Shown here one piece after another: positions 10,149-19,128 of a DNA stretch of 64,000 nt. The stretch is from positions 438,135,080 to 438,199,079 of the forward strand of contig CM068373.1 in NCBI GenBank assembly GCA_034769895.1, read 5' to 3'. Position 1 is the first letter of the stretch. Every line of letters begins with the position of its first letter. The notes under the pieces were generated by a model. It did no database searches, was not told where the DNA came from, and worked only from the letters and a program-made list of their open reading frames with translations. The translations under genes were made by a program, and so were the position numbers. This stretch comes from Magicicada septendecula (lineage: Eukaryota; Arthropoda; Insecta; Hemiptera; Cicadidae).

Positions 10149-10189
10149 TCGGTTGTGAAAATGTTTTCATCATGGTGTTGGTGTGAATG

Positions 10190-10360
10190 CTACGTGGCAG
10201 AAATGTCCATAAACGTAGAATTAGGTACCGTAGTGTGCGCGTGTGTCCTAACCTTGACTACGTCACTGTCGCGGTAGAAATACTCATAAACGTAGTCCTG
10301 GTAGTTCGAGACGGGTCACTGGCACGGTAGATATACCTGTAAACTCGCCAAGAACCAGTA
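10190..10360 (+). repeat. Three imperfect repeats at the Polinton right flank
   Basis: A sequence of the form CACTG-x-CGGTAGA-ATA-x-x-CATAAACGTAG recurs three times, near 10200, 10265 and 10318, with increasing divergence. The repeats lie directly after the last Polinton gene and may be part of its untranslated or terminal region. Confidence 0.5.
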
Positions 10361-10537
10361 TGGGTGTGAAAATTACTCATTACGGTACAGCAAATGTGAA
10401 TACGCATCATGTATGAACAACATATTCACCCGATTAAACAAATAAAAAAAATAAATAAAAAAAGTAAATAAAAAAATATGTACTGCTTTTACACATTGGC
10501 TTAGCATTGTATAGTGTATCTTTATTATTATCTACCA
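10361..10537. other. AT-rich non-coding stretch
   Basis: An A-rich segment with several AAATAAA-like runs (10440-10480) that could include a polyadenylation signal (AATAAA) for the last Polinton gene. No coding capacity is seen. Confidence 0.4.
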
Positions 10538-10677
10538 CTGTACTAGTCAATAGTACAGCGATAGATAACGTGGAGTAGGCCTGCTTTACGAATCTGTAAA
10601 GTTGGGGAAACCACGTTAAAAAAAAGCGTAGCAGGCTCTCATTCGCCTCCCTCAGGCTGCTAGGAAGAGGATGAGAG
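10538..10677 (+). ncRNA. Structured RNA candidate: nested stems and possible pseudoknot
   Basis: Perfect complementary arms occur in series. They are CTGTACT/AGTACAG (10538-10544 with 10552-10558) and AACGTGG/CCACGTT (10567-10573 with 10611-10617) enclosing CTTTAC/GTAAAG (10584-10589 with 10596-10601). Then TAGCAG/CTGCTA (10629-10634 with 10657-10662) interleaves with CTCTCAT/ATGAGAG (10636-10642 with 10671-10677), the geometry of an H-type pseudoknot. No matching protein frame is present. I do not recognise a known RNA family. Complementarity is seen directly; being an RNA gene is inference. Confidence 0.4.
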
Positions 10678-10704
10678 GTAAAAAAAATAAAAGTATAACG
10701 AAAT

Positions 10705-10730
10705 GTTTATTTATTTAATAATAAATAAAC
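10705..10730. repeat. 26-bp AT-rich perfect palindrome
   Basis: An 11-base arm GTTTATTTATT is followed by TAAT and the exact reverse complement AATAAATAAAC. It may act as a cruciform or a bidirectional terminator-like element. Function is unknown. Confidence 0.6.
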
Positions 10731-10850
10731 TTATATTGTGCTTTTATGATTTTACATATAGGACGACAGTAGATATCACTCGTCCACCTCATGGTTACAA
10801 GTAAGAGACGAGAAGTATAAGTACAGAAATAATTACAGTTAAGCGATAAC

Positions 10851-10922
10851 GGCCTCTTGGTGTAGTGGATGCACGCCGGTTTGGTGTACCGGAGGTCCCG
10901 GGTTCAAATCCCGGAGGGGCCA
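10851..10922 (+). tRNA. tRNA-like gene, anticodon GGT (would be Thr)
   Basis: A complete cloverleaf can be drawn. The acceptor arm is GGCCTCT with AGGGGCC (one G-U pair), discriminator A at 10922. The D stem is GTG/CAC, and the anticodon stem CCGGT/ACCGG has the loop TTGGTGT, giving anticodon GGT. The variable loop is AGGTC and the T stem CCGGG/CCCGG has loop TTCAAAT. The A box (TGGTGTAGTGG) and B box (GGTTCAAATCC) fit pol III promoters, and a TTTTT run at 10930-10934 would terminate transcription. No CCA is encoded and there is no intron. Anticodon GGT is unusual for a eukaryotic cytosolic tRNA-Thr, where AGT is normal. It may therefore be a variant, a viral tRNA, or a SINE head. Confidence 0.8.
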
Positions 10923-10984
10923 TAATTTATTTTTATGTAAAAATTAATATCCAATGACATACCATTGTTACAGTCGAACACATG

Positions 10985-11615
10985 CGTCATGTGGTCGTAC
11001 ATTTCGGTGTTAAAATTTCGGACACCAAAAATTTCGGGTAACCCCATCCGTTGATTTAAACATTTCGGGTACTAAATTTCAGACACCAAAAATTTCGGGT
11101 ACCCCCATCCGTTGTTTTAATCATTTCGGGTGTCAAATTTCAGACATCACGCCCTCTACGTCATCGTCGTCGAACCAGCTATCATATCCACCCAGCCTCC
11201 TGTTTCGTCATAACCAGTGTTTTATACATGCGTCATGTGGGCGTACCCACAAATTTCGGATACCCCCATCCGTTGTTTTAATCATTTAGGGTATTAAAAT
11301 TCTGACATTAAAAATTTCGAGAGAACGATTATTTTGTTACATCAAAATAAACCAGAACGCGGAAGTGTTTTAACATTCGGACACCAGCTGCCAGGGCCTC
11401 TGTGTGATGTCATGAACTGGAACCCGGTTAGGGCGTACCCACAAATTTCGGGTACCCCCGTCCGTTGATTTAAACATTTCGGGTAACGGTACCCGATGCC
11501 CCCAAAATTTCGCGTAACGGTACCCGATGACATCGCCTCTGTGCGTCCGGGCCCTCGGCAACCGCCGAATTCCGGGTACCCCCATCCGCTACACATTGTT
11601 TTCGGCTACCAAATT
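10985..11615. repeat. Degenerate about 63-bp minisatellite repeats
   Basis: A unit with core AATTTCGGGTACCCCCATCC, then GTTG-TTTAA-CATTTCGGGT, recurs near 11031, 11092, 11252, 11443 and 11570 with varying spacers. The first two copies are in tandem at about 61 bp. The later ones are separated by unrelated GC-rich sequence. No coding potential is seen. Confidence 0.75.
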
Positions 11616-11830
11616 TTGGACATGCAGAAACCACGGCCTCCGTGACGTCTTGAAACAGGTTTTAGCCATGCGGACGCCAGCGACTAGGGCCTCTGTGTGA
11701 CGTCATGAACTGGAACACGGAACTGTTTCAGTCACACATACACACACAAAACAGTGACGTCACATGGACAGCTCGGACATCAGCTGCCAGTGCCTCTATG
11801 ACGTCATGAACTGGAACCCGATAGTGTTTT
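11360..11830. repeat. Repeats with CRE-like TGACGTCA motifs
   Basis: A second repeat family, with core GCCTCTGTGTGACGTCATGA followed by ACTGGAAC, occurs near 11397, 11689 and 11789, each after a CAGC-CAG-like lead. The palindromic TGACGTCA octamer resembles a CREB/ATF site, though this may be coincidental to the repeat. The stretch from 11830 to 12057 shows nothing recognisable. Confidence 0.55.
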
Positions 11831-12057
11831 CGTTCGCAACCCGGAAGTGTTCTCGTACATATACTTTCCCTCTACTAACTCTCGTCCTCCAAACACAATT
11901 GTGAAGTCTCTGCTTCACCATCACAGGAAAATTTTACCCTCTGCACCCCCTCTACATTTAGACGATCTCTCCATTTTTTTCTCCAAATCCTCAATACTTA
12001 TTACTACTCCATTACTAACGCCAACTAACTTTCTACTCTTAATATCACTAATATTAT

Positions 12058-12669
12058 TCACTGTTTAACCACATTACTCACCTTGTTTACTGTCACTTGT
12101 TTTACGCTTAAATTACCACCATTATCATTTATATTTCCGTTATTTTCACTTACCTTTTTGTTTGTGCCCTCATTATATTTAATATTCCTCTCCAGCTTAT
12201 CTAACTGTTGTATCAATTTAGTATACATTTCGTTTAATTTATCATCGATATTCTTTTGTGATTTGGTCACTTTGTCATTTATTTCATTAATATTAATATT
12301 TTGTTGTTTCATTTCCTCCTTAATTTCGTTAAATTTAACATTCTGTTCATCTAATTTTACGTTAATATCCCCCTTTATTTCGTTAATATCGCCCCTTAGT
12401 TCATTAGACATTTTACTCTGTTGCTCTAAAAGCAACTGCATCATATTCATCATATCATTATTGTCAAATTGTTTATTTTGATTAATTGAGGTTGGGGTTA
12501 ACTGAATCCCAGAGTCATCTATAACAGCTGACTCGTTTAATTCTCTGTTTTGAACTACGATTGGAGTCGAATGAACCTCCAACCCGCTCATGACCGTTGA
12601 TTCGGTCAGTGCTTGGATTTCTGATTCATTAACGTTAGTTACATTTATTTGATTCTCTGTATTCTCCAT
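12058..12669 (-). CDS. Coiled-coil Gag-like N-terminal protein of a minus-strand retroelement
   Basis: An open frame of 203 codons starting with MENTENQINVTN. Residues 85-180 are strongly heptad-like, rich in Asn, Lys, Glu and Ile (MQLLLEQQSKMSNELRGDIN, DDKLNEMYTKLIQQLDKLE), a predicted coiled coil. No zinc knuckle is present. Such N-terminal coiled coils occur in the Gag proteins of some arthropod gypsy elements. Primer-binding-site-like sequences lie just upstream on the same strand (12841-12914), which supports a retroelement origin. No protease or polymerase follows to the left, so only the 5' part survives. It could instead be a domesticated or unrelated low-complexity ORF. Confidence 0.45.
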   Translation of the reverse strand: MENTENQINVTNVNESEIQALTESTVMSGLEVHSTPIVVQNRELNESAVIDDSGIQLTPTSINQNKQFDNNDMMNMMQLLLEQQSKMSNELRGDINEIKGDINVKLDEQNVKFNEIKEEMKQQNININEINDKVTKSQKNIDDKLNEMYTKLIQQLDKLERNIKYNEGTNKKVSENNGNINDNGGNLSVKQVTVNKVSNVVKQ

Positions 12670-12840
12670 GTTTTATATTATTATGGCTTACACATACAAT
12701 TATACACACTTTGACTTCAACTTATAGTTTTACTTTACTCCTTTCTAACCTACAAAACCGCCCTCACTCCCAAATAACCCTTCTCTGCAACTTATATATT
12801 AGGTCTAATTTGTATGATTATAATAAATCATGCAAATCAT

Positions 12841-12914
12841 CCCTGAATTCGGGCGCCACTGAGACTTTACGTCTTTTTCTTAATAATAAATTCGAGTGCC
12901 TGTTCGGGGGCCAC
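12841..12914 (-). promoter_or_regulatory. Two primer-binding-site-like sequences
   Basis: On the minus strand, TGGCGCCCGAATTCAGGG (12841-12858) and TGGCCCCCGAACAGGCAC (about 12896-12914) each follow the sequence TAAAGTCTCA-G. The second differs at two positions from the Lys-tRNA-type PBS. This looks like a tandem-duplicated LTR/PBS junction of the gag-like remnant; the LTR itself would extend to the right. Confidence 0.5.
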
Positions 12915-12929
12915 TGAGACTTTACAAAT

Positions 12930-14100
12930 TTATTGTAAATAATAAAATATTATTAAATTTTTAAAACTTCACTTTTCTTACGTTTGGGTTTTAATCCAGG
13001 ATCGTATAGACGAAAACAGTTGCAGAGGGATTATTTGGGTTGAGGTGCGAAATGATATTAACACAGTTTATGCTGACTAAAACAAATTATTTTTCTTTTA
13101 TTTAATGAAATTATGTTATTTCCTACACCTATATAACAAAGGCTCAGCTTCCCCTCATTTCTTATCAACTAATACATCGATTATAAGTTTTTAGTTTTTC
13201 TTTTGTTAAATGGAAAAGACGTACAAAGTTATCGGTATACAAAATGAGGATAAAACAATTCTTACGATTAATATTTTTACATGGCTATAACAAGGTGTTT
13301 AATATGCTTAATGACCCAGTACTTTGTTTCACTCACTCTTTCACCCTTTTTACATTTTTATATTTAACCCCCGTTATTAGAGTTCTTTATCTGTATTTAT
13401 TTCATATGTTTATAAAATTTATTTAGTAGTTTATGAATGGTACTTAACCAATCCACGGCTAAGTGGATAATAACTTACGTGTTATTCGCTGTTTCACTGA
13501 TCACTCCGAACTGTTGCTTCAAACGTTTATAAGTTTTTCACTGTAGCGGTACAATCAGTATTTGGTAGTTTACTACTATTTTAGATTACATTTTTATAAC
13601 AGTATGTCGGCCGACGTTAATAAAGCTTTTTATTGTGACTTGTCTTCTTTTTGTGACCGCGCGGTCGAAAAATATGAGTTGACTGACGCAACTCACTCGC
13701 TCGCACAGATTAATAGTTACTAGAACCGCGCGCTCCAGAATTGCCCCGCGCGAGGCTCTGCTGTCTACTTGGCTGGTTCAACAATGACTACTGACTACTG
13801 TGACTTCCTGATGCAAACTGGGGTGTGTCAATTAAGTGTGTTTCTGTAATTTACAGAGAGACTGAGTTGCCAGCGGTTCCGTAATACGTCTAGCCGGGCT
13901 GTCTAGACATAAACAATTTTCAATAACATTGTGTGCAGCTTTGTGAAAGCAGGGTTCCCAAAAGGTTGAACACTGTATGAATTGATATTTCTTAAAATTC
14001 TTTATGCCCCTAATTCCGTACCGTTACAACAGGTCAAGATTTCTTTTTTCTTTTTTTGAAGATACGCTCTTTTCTGTTCCTTTAGTTGTACTTATTTCGT
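12930..14100 (-). repeat. Probable decayed LTR region, no gene
   Basis: No coding signal. The palindromes GTCGGCCGAC (about 13605) and GACCGCGCGGTC (13655-13666) recur in reverse order in the solo LTR at 22244-23696. This suggests related LTR sequence in opposite orientation. Boundaries are not resolvable. Confidence 0.35.
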
Positions 14101-14430
14101 TTAAAGTTCTTCTAATATGACTCCGTCATTCGAAATATTTATAACGAGTGTATCTTCATTCTTCCTTTTCTCAGGGATCCTATTGTTAAGTGTTCTACAA
14201 ACAAGGTGAATATATTTGCACATATTGTTTCGTATGGCAACTGTCCATACACGAACACACAAACTCATGAAAGCAAGAGTTACAATGTATGCACTGTAAA
14301 TGACATGATGTGCAGTGTTTAATACGTTTAACAAATATAATATGGCACAGATTATTTTATCCAGACGTTTAATCCGTTTTCCTTTTAGATAACAATATTT
14401 TATTATTTTATTAAAATTTTCTATTGACAT
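14101..14430 (-). CDS. Unrecognised hydrophobic ORF, possible membrane-protein exon
   Basis: A 109-codon frame with a long hydrophobic stretch (IICAILYLLNVLNT, then VIYSAYIVTLAFMSLCVRVW) that could form one or two membrane helices, followed by a basic segment and an acidic tail. The pattern is loosely like part of an insect chemoreceptor, but no diagnostic motif is visible. It could be a fortuitous ORF in AT-rich DNA. This is the only candidate for host coding sequence I noticed. Confidence 0.2.
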   Translation of the reverse strand: MSIENFNKIIKYCYLKGKRIKRLDKIICAILYLLNVLNTAHHVIYSAYIVTLAFMSLCVRVWTVAIRNNMCKYIHLVCRTLNNRIPEKRKNEDTLVINISNDGVILEEL

Positions 14431-15955
14431 GTTTGTGTTTGTGCCTAAATGAATCCGATAACAGTAGGCTCATGATCTGTATTGTTTCTTATTAATATAT
14501 TGTTTTATAAAATATTCATAAAATGAATGTGTTTCTTCATCATTAAACAGTCTTCTTAAAACTTCATGGAGCATTTATAACAAATTAGTGTTCCTAATCA
14601 GTAGTGATATATTTATAATCAGTGGACAACAAAATCCAGGAAATCAAATTACATTAAGGTACTACACGAAAAATTGAAAATTTATTATTAAATAGAATCA
14701 TATAATAAATGTTAAAATATGATTACGTGAAGGTAATATTTATTATTAAGAAAAATCGTTACAAGAAAAATCGCTGTATGTGCCAACCAACTAAATTTCT
14801 TATAAAACCGCCAACTAAATTTCTTACAAAACCGCCAATATCTCGAAAACGAAAAGCCGATTTTATTGAGGCAAAACCAAAATAAAATTTGGAATTTTCT
14901 ATAATTTTCACTCACTGAAACCATATAGCTATCTCTCATAAAACAAAAGTTTGACGCATGCCGACAATTTCACTACATGAAAATTAAAAAAGAAACTTCA
15001 TTACGTGGGACTGTCTGAAGACTCTGTTTTTGAAAATTGTTAAAACTGTTGGTTAAAATTTATGCCTAAAACCATCCTCAAACTTCAAGAAACACGGTGG
15101 TGAAAGAATTTTAAAAATCAGATCAGCTGTTACTGAACTTATGTCGGGCAATGAAACACATTCGCATTCTCTCGCGCTCTCCGCCCCACCATATATATTC
15201 ATACTCTGTGCTCCGCCCCACCATGCGGCTCGGTTATCGCCCCACGTGCCGCCAGATTTCACGTCGAACACGACGCTATGGCTCATACACAGACTCAAGT
15301 AACATGACGGCGTGTGCATAACAGTTGGCTCACAGCTGTCTTACCTCCTTCTTTTTGTGTAGCGCTCTGCCTTGCCTCTTTCATAACCTGTATAAGTTTC
15401 TTTCTTTTAGTTCTTTCTACATACTACACCCATTCTTAACCTGTAATATTTTTACATTGGATAACACCTAGAAATGGCACAGTAAACTAAATTTCCAAAT
15501 TTTTTAACTTTCCCCCTTCTTCCCCTGGACCCTTCATATTCATTAGTTTACTGCAATTTCTTTTACTTAATTTTACAAATTATTTTACTTTGTTTACACT
15601 TTTATTGTTTACTTTGAGTAGATTTCATTTGCTATTTGTACAACCATTGCATACACACGCATTCTGTGCTCAACTGTTTGTGAGTTATGACTGTTTTAAT
15701 AACAAAATAAATAAACACTAAATTCTTAGGTTTTTGCTAGAAATTTTCTGAAAACAAATAAATGAATTTGACCTTAGGAAAGCAAATGCATAAACAGACT
15801 TATACACAACTGTATATATTTACTTTTTGTAAATTGCAAATTATATATTTACTTTTCATATTTACGAACATTATTTTTGCTCTACTAATAAATATAAATA
15901 TAATTTATATTATTATTTATATATTTACTTTGTATATATTTATATAAATTCATAA
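14431..15955. other. AT-rich intergenic stretch
   Basis: No gene is recognised. A short direct duplication around 14745-14835 (AACTAAATTTCTTAYAAAACC twice) and a GC-richer patch at 15160-15310 are the only structure seen. Confidence 0.5.
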
Positions 15956-15959
15956 ATTA

Positions 15960-16515
15960 CTTTCAGATATATATTGCAGATGAGAACCCAGATTTTGTGC
16001 CAGACGTAGATGAAGAAGAGCACTATGAAAATGGCAACCTAACTACAAGGCTGCCCATATAACAAAAAGCAGTGCCCAAGAAAATGCTTCTGCTGTTTGG
16101 TCTGATGTTGACATCCAACCACAGTTACCAGTTTTTGAAGAAGTAAAGTGCTTCTTCCATTCCATGCTACCAGCAGTGAACTCTGTTGTTTTAGTGTTTT
16201 GTGATTCCGATATTATAAAAACAGAAACCAATAGGTATACTGGAACAACAATTACAAAGTTAAGTAGGCAAAATAAATTAATAGAGCTATCAGTGTGGGC
16301 TTTATGTGGTAATGTCATGTTACATAAAATGTACAATATTTTTGCAATAATTTTCATATGTGTTTGTTGTTAAGACCAACAATAACTGACTACTGGAGTA
16401 CAGATGTTATGTTAGGCTACTCTTTTGCAGGAAAGATAATGAAAAGAAAGATTTTATCATAACTGATGCTTCCACTGGTTATATGCTAAACTATGAAATG
16501 TATACAGGAGTTTGA
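15960..16515 (+). pseudogene. piggyBac-like transposase relic
   Basis: Short in-frame islands match piggyBac transposases. They are an acidic N-terminal piece (about 15975-16040), DIIKTETNRYT (about 16210), TITDYWSTDVML (about 16375) and DASTGYMLNYEMYTG (about 16465), where the Asp of the last segment corresponds to a catalytic position. The islands lie in different frames with stops between them. Cut-and-paste transposases of this family insert at TTAA; the ends of the element were not located. Confidence 0.65.
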
Positions 16516-17700
16516 GACTGTAATAAGGCGCAAAGTTACATTATTTAAATTATTATAATTTCGGTATTAGATTTCTTTCTTTCTTTTATCATGAGTGTGA
16601 GAACTTATTTAAATTTGTCTCACTGTGGTCATATGTCAGTTGTTAATAATAACCACGAAAACCATAATTTCCTATATTCCCAAGCCCGTACATTTGTCAC
16701 GACAAATGGTGGCAGCTGTGGTGGGATAGGTTGCAAAAGACCTACAAAAAGGTGTGAAGTGATTGGGTGGAGATTATTATAAATTTGGCAGACGGTTCTT
16801 TTGCATAAAAATGTGTTATAGATAATGTGTTGTTAAAATATGATTGTTTAACGACTGTTTACTGAATAGATTATTTCTTTTGTATGGTCATGATATAATG
16901 TTTGAATGTTTAAAATAAGAATAATTTTATGTTTATGTAAATGTTAACATATCTGATGTAATTGATATGCCTGGTTTATTTCTCTTTGACGATTTAATTT
17001 TTTACGCATACTGTTATATTCTGAAAGATTAGCTTCTAAAGAGAATAGGAACGCTATTTGATATATTTATATTTTATGTAACAGTAAATTTTTAACTACT
17101 TTTAAATATGAACATGGAAATGAAGTCAAGTTGATTCAGAAGTATGAATATTCGTTTTCTTTAACAGCAGATGACTTACTATGTAAAGTCCGAGTGGAAA
17201 GAAAAAATGCAATAATTGAAGAGTGCTTTGAGATATTAAATGAACAAATTTGCATTACTCTAGCAAAGACGATTTGGAATTGAAGTAAACAAATATATTT
17301 TGGCATATCTATTGTGTCAGTTAGAAAGATAATTGTTTAAGACTGTTAACACCTTAACGTGTGAGTCTCTTATATATTCATTTAATGTCTATGGGATCGG
17401 GTTTAAGAAAAAGTAAAAATAGAATTGAGTTTATGTCTGAATCTCGAAATTTTGGTTTACCTGAGGGATAAGTGACTAATCGAGACCTGTTGTCTCTTAA
17501 CTTGTACATGTGAGTAGGGACCAGAGTAGGTACCATCACCACCTACTACCAACACGTAAGTCCAGCAAACTTACCTAGTCCTTCTGTGTCACAAAGTACT
17601 CCTTTAACTGCGCCAGTTGTCAAGTTACCTACAGTCCGTTTTGTACCTCCGTTAGAACAAACCTTACCTGAACAACCTGTGTACGTATACCCAAGAAATC
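16516..17700. other. Non-coding stretch with LTR end, no intact gene
   Basis: AT-rich. It contains the presumed end of the retrovirus 5' LTR (about 16704) and the leader region up to the gag remnants. Nothing else is recognised. Confidence 0.4.
16707..16726 (+). promoter_or_regulatory. Primer-binding site of the env retrovirus
   Basis: TGGTGGCAGCTGTGGTGGGA begins two bases after a CA dinucleotide that would end the 5' LTR (16703-16704). TGG start and spacing are typical of gypsy-group elements. The matching tRNA was not identified. Confidence 0.55.
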
Positions 17701-17703
17701 TTC

Positions 17704-19128
17704 ATGAGTGGTCGCCCTATTTACTACTTACCCATCACTGACCCAGATGTACTGTTAGAAGGGTGTGAAACTGTATTACGTACTCTTCTACAACGGATAA
17801 TTGAGAGGTATATTAATGGGCGTTCGAACTATACTGACGAAGAAAGGGTAAATAGAGTCAAAATAGTTAAACTAGAGATAGAATTCACTACGTGATCTTG
17901 TAAACGAATGGATAGTCTGTGTGGGTACATTTGTTTTTATTACTCGGGATACTTATTTGCATAAGCTTTGAAATCTTTATTATTTGGTACTGTGAATATA
18001 GTGTCTTTGAACTGTTATGGTGTACGTTTACTGTTATCACTTCCCGTAACCACAACCACGAGTAGATAAGCACTCGACAGACAGATTAGTGTCGCAGTTG
18101 TTTAATCAGCTTTCTTATATTTCTATTGTAAAACGTGCAATATTATAAACAAAAATTGAACCTGGAAAAAAGGCAATTATGACCACCTCAACAACTGCTA
18201 GTGTTAGCGGCACGCTTAGAGACCAAACTGTTTCTAATCTCATAGAGAATTGGTTAGGAGACGGCCCTGTAACTGTAACAGAATTCTTTAACAAAATAGA
18301 TCGTGCAGCTAAATCAGGTAGTTGGACTGATACGGACAAATTTACAGTCACTGTACTTAAGCTGGCCAGATCAGCCGCATTATATCTAAACAGTAATGAA
18401 GAAACTACTCGTGACGATACGACGTACCAGTGGTTCCGAGAGATTTTTGTTGTACGCTTTAAAATAAAGCTCCTTGATCAGTTTCACTATAACGCTTTGC
18501 AAAATGCGACCCAGTATAAACATGAGACCCCTGAGCAGTTTGCAGACAGATGCAGATGTTTATGTTCACGAACGATCAGACAAGTACCCGAGCCTAGTCA
18601 GTAGGCTATAATTAATGATGAGGCAGTGAGACGCATGTTGGCTGCCTATATTAACGGTCTTCAGGGAGTAGTGGGGAAACAAGTTAGATACCGTATACCA
18701 TCAACTCTTACCGAGGCGAGGCTATACAAATAGCTACAATGGTAGCAGAAGTCGAGGCTGTAGAAGCGCGGAAATCACATAACAAAGAAAGAAACCTTTT
18801 CGCCATTTGCTTTAACTGTAAGAAACTGGGACATTTTGCAAAGAATTGTCGTCAGCGTAAGCAATTTGTGAATAACGATGGGTTTAGAAAACAGAAAATT
18901 AGTAAGGTTACTAACAGTTATAATAATAAAAGTAATAATAATAATAAGAATAGTAGTACTAATAATAATAATACTAACCGATGGGAAATGAACGGCAATA
19001 AAGATGACAATCGTGTACGATGTTACGCATCCCACAAGCCAGGACATTTCGCTAGAGATTGTAAATCGAAATGGGCACGCCCAAATGAAGCGGGTTCGTC
19101 AGGAAACGACACTGGACTGTCGAACTAG
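17704..19128 (+). pseudogene. gag: Gag of the env retrovirus (broken)
   Basis: Three pieces are seen. The first is an N-terminal remnant (17704-17895). The second is a capsid-like segment from 18179 (TVSNLIENWLGDG, TPEQFADRCRCLC) ending at a TAG at 18602-18604 and then shifting frame near 18720. The third is a nucleocapsid segment with zinc knuckles. The first knuckle, CFNCKKLGHFAKNC, fits C-x2-C-x4-H-x4-C. The second, CYASHKPGHFARDC, has Ser in place of its second Cys, so its zinc site is lost. A run of Asn codons lies between them. Confidence 0.75.

Larger units (their letters stand above)
1..10150 (+). mobile_element. Degenerate Polinton/Maverick (adintovirus-like) provirus
   Basis: Twelve consecutive same-strand genes match the known Polinton/adintovirus set: protein-primed PolB, retrovirus-type chromodomain integrase, packaging ATPase, adenain-like protease, penton and double-jelly-roll capsid protein, plus PLA2-like, BIR and fibre-like accessories. 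The left end lies outside the window, because PolB is already inside its gene at base 1. No terminal inverted repeat could be identified at the right end. At least seven genes carry frameshifts or nonsense codons, so the copy is inactive. The region is visibly rich in CpG and in acg/cgt codons compared with the AT-rich elements downstream. Polinton versus adintovirus is partly naming; the gene set is the evidence. Confidence 0.9.

Noticed and set aside
1..10150. Large DNA virus fragment such as a nudivirus or adenovirus
   Set aside because: The combination of protein-primed PolB with a chromodomain integrase and FtsK-type ATPase is specific to Polinton/adintovirus elements.
12083..12481. Plus-strand hydrophobic ORF
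   Set aside because: Antisense of the Asn/Lys-rich gag-like coiled coil.
17704..17895. Independent small gene
   Set aside because: More likely the N-terminal gag remnant of the env retrovirus, given its position after the PBS and before the capsid segment.
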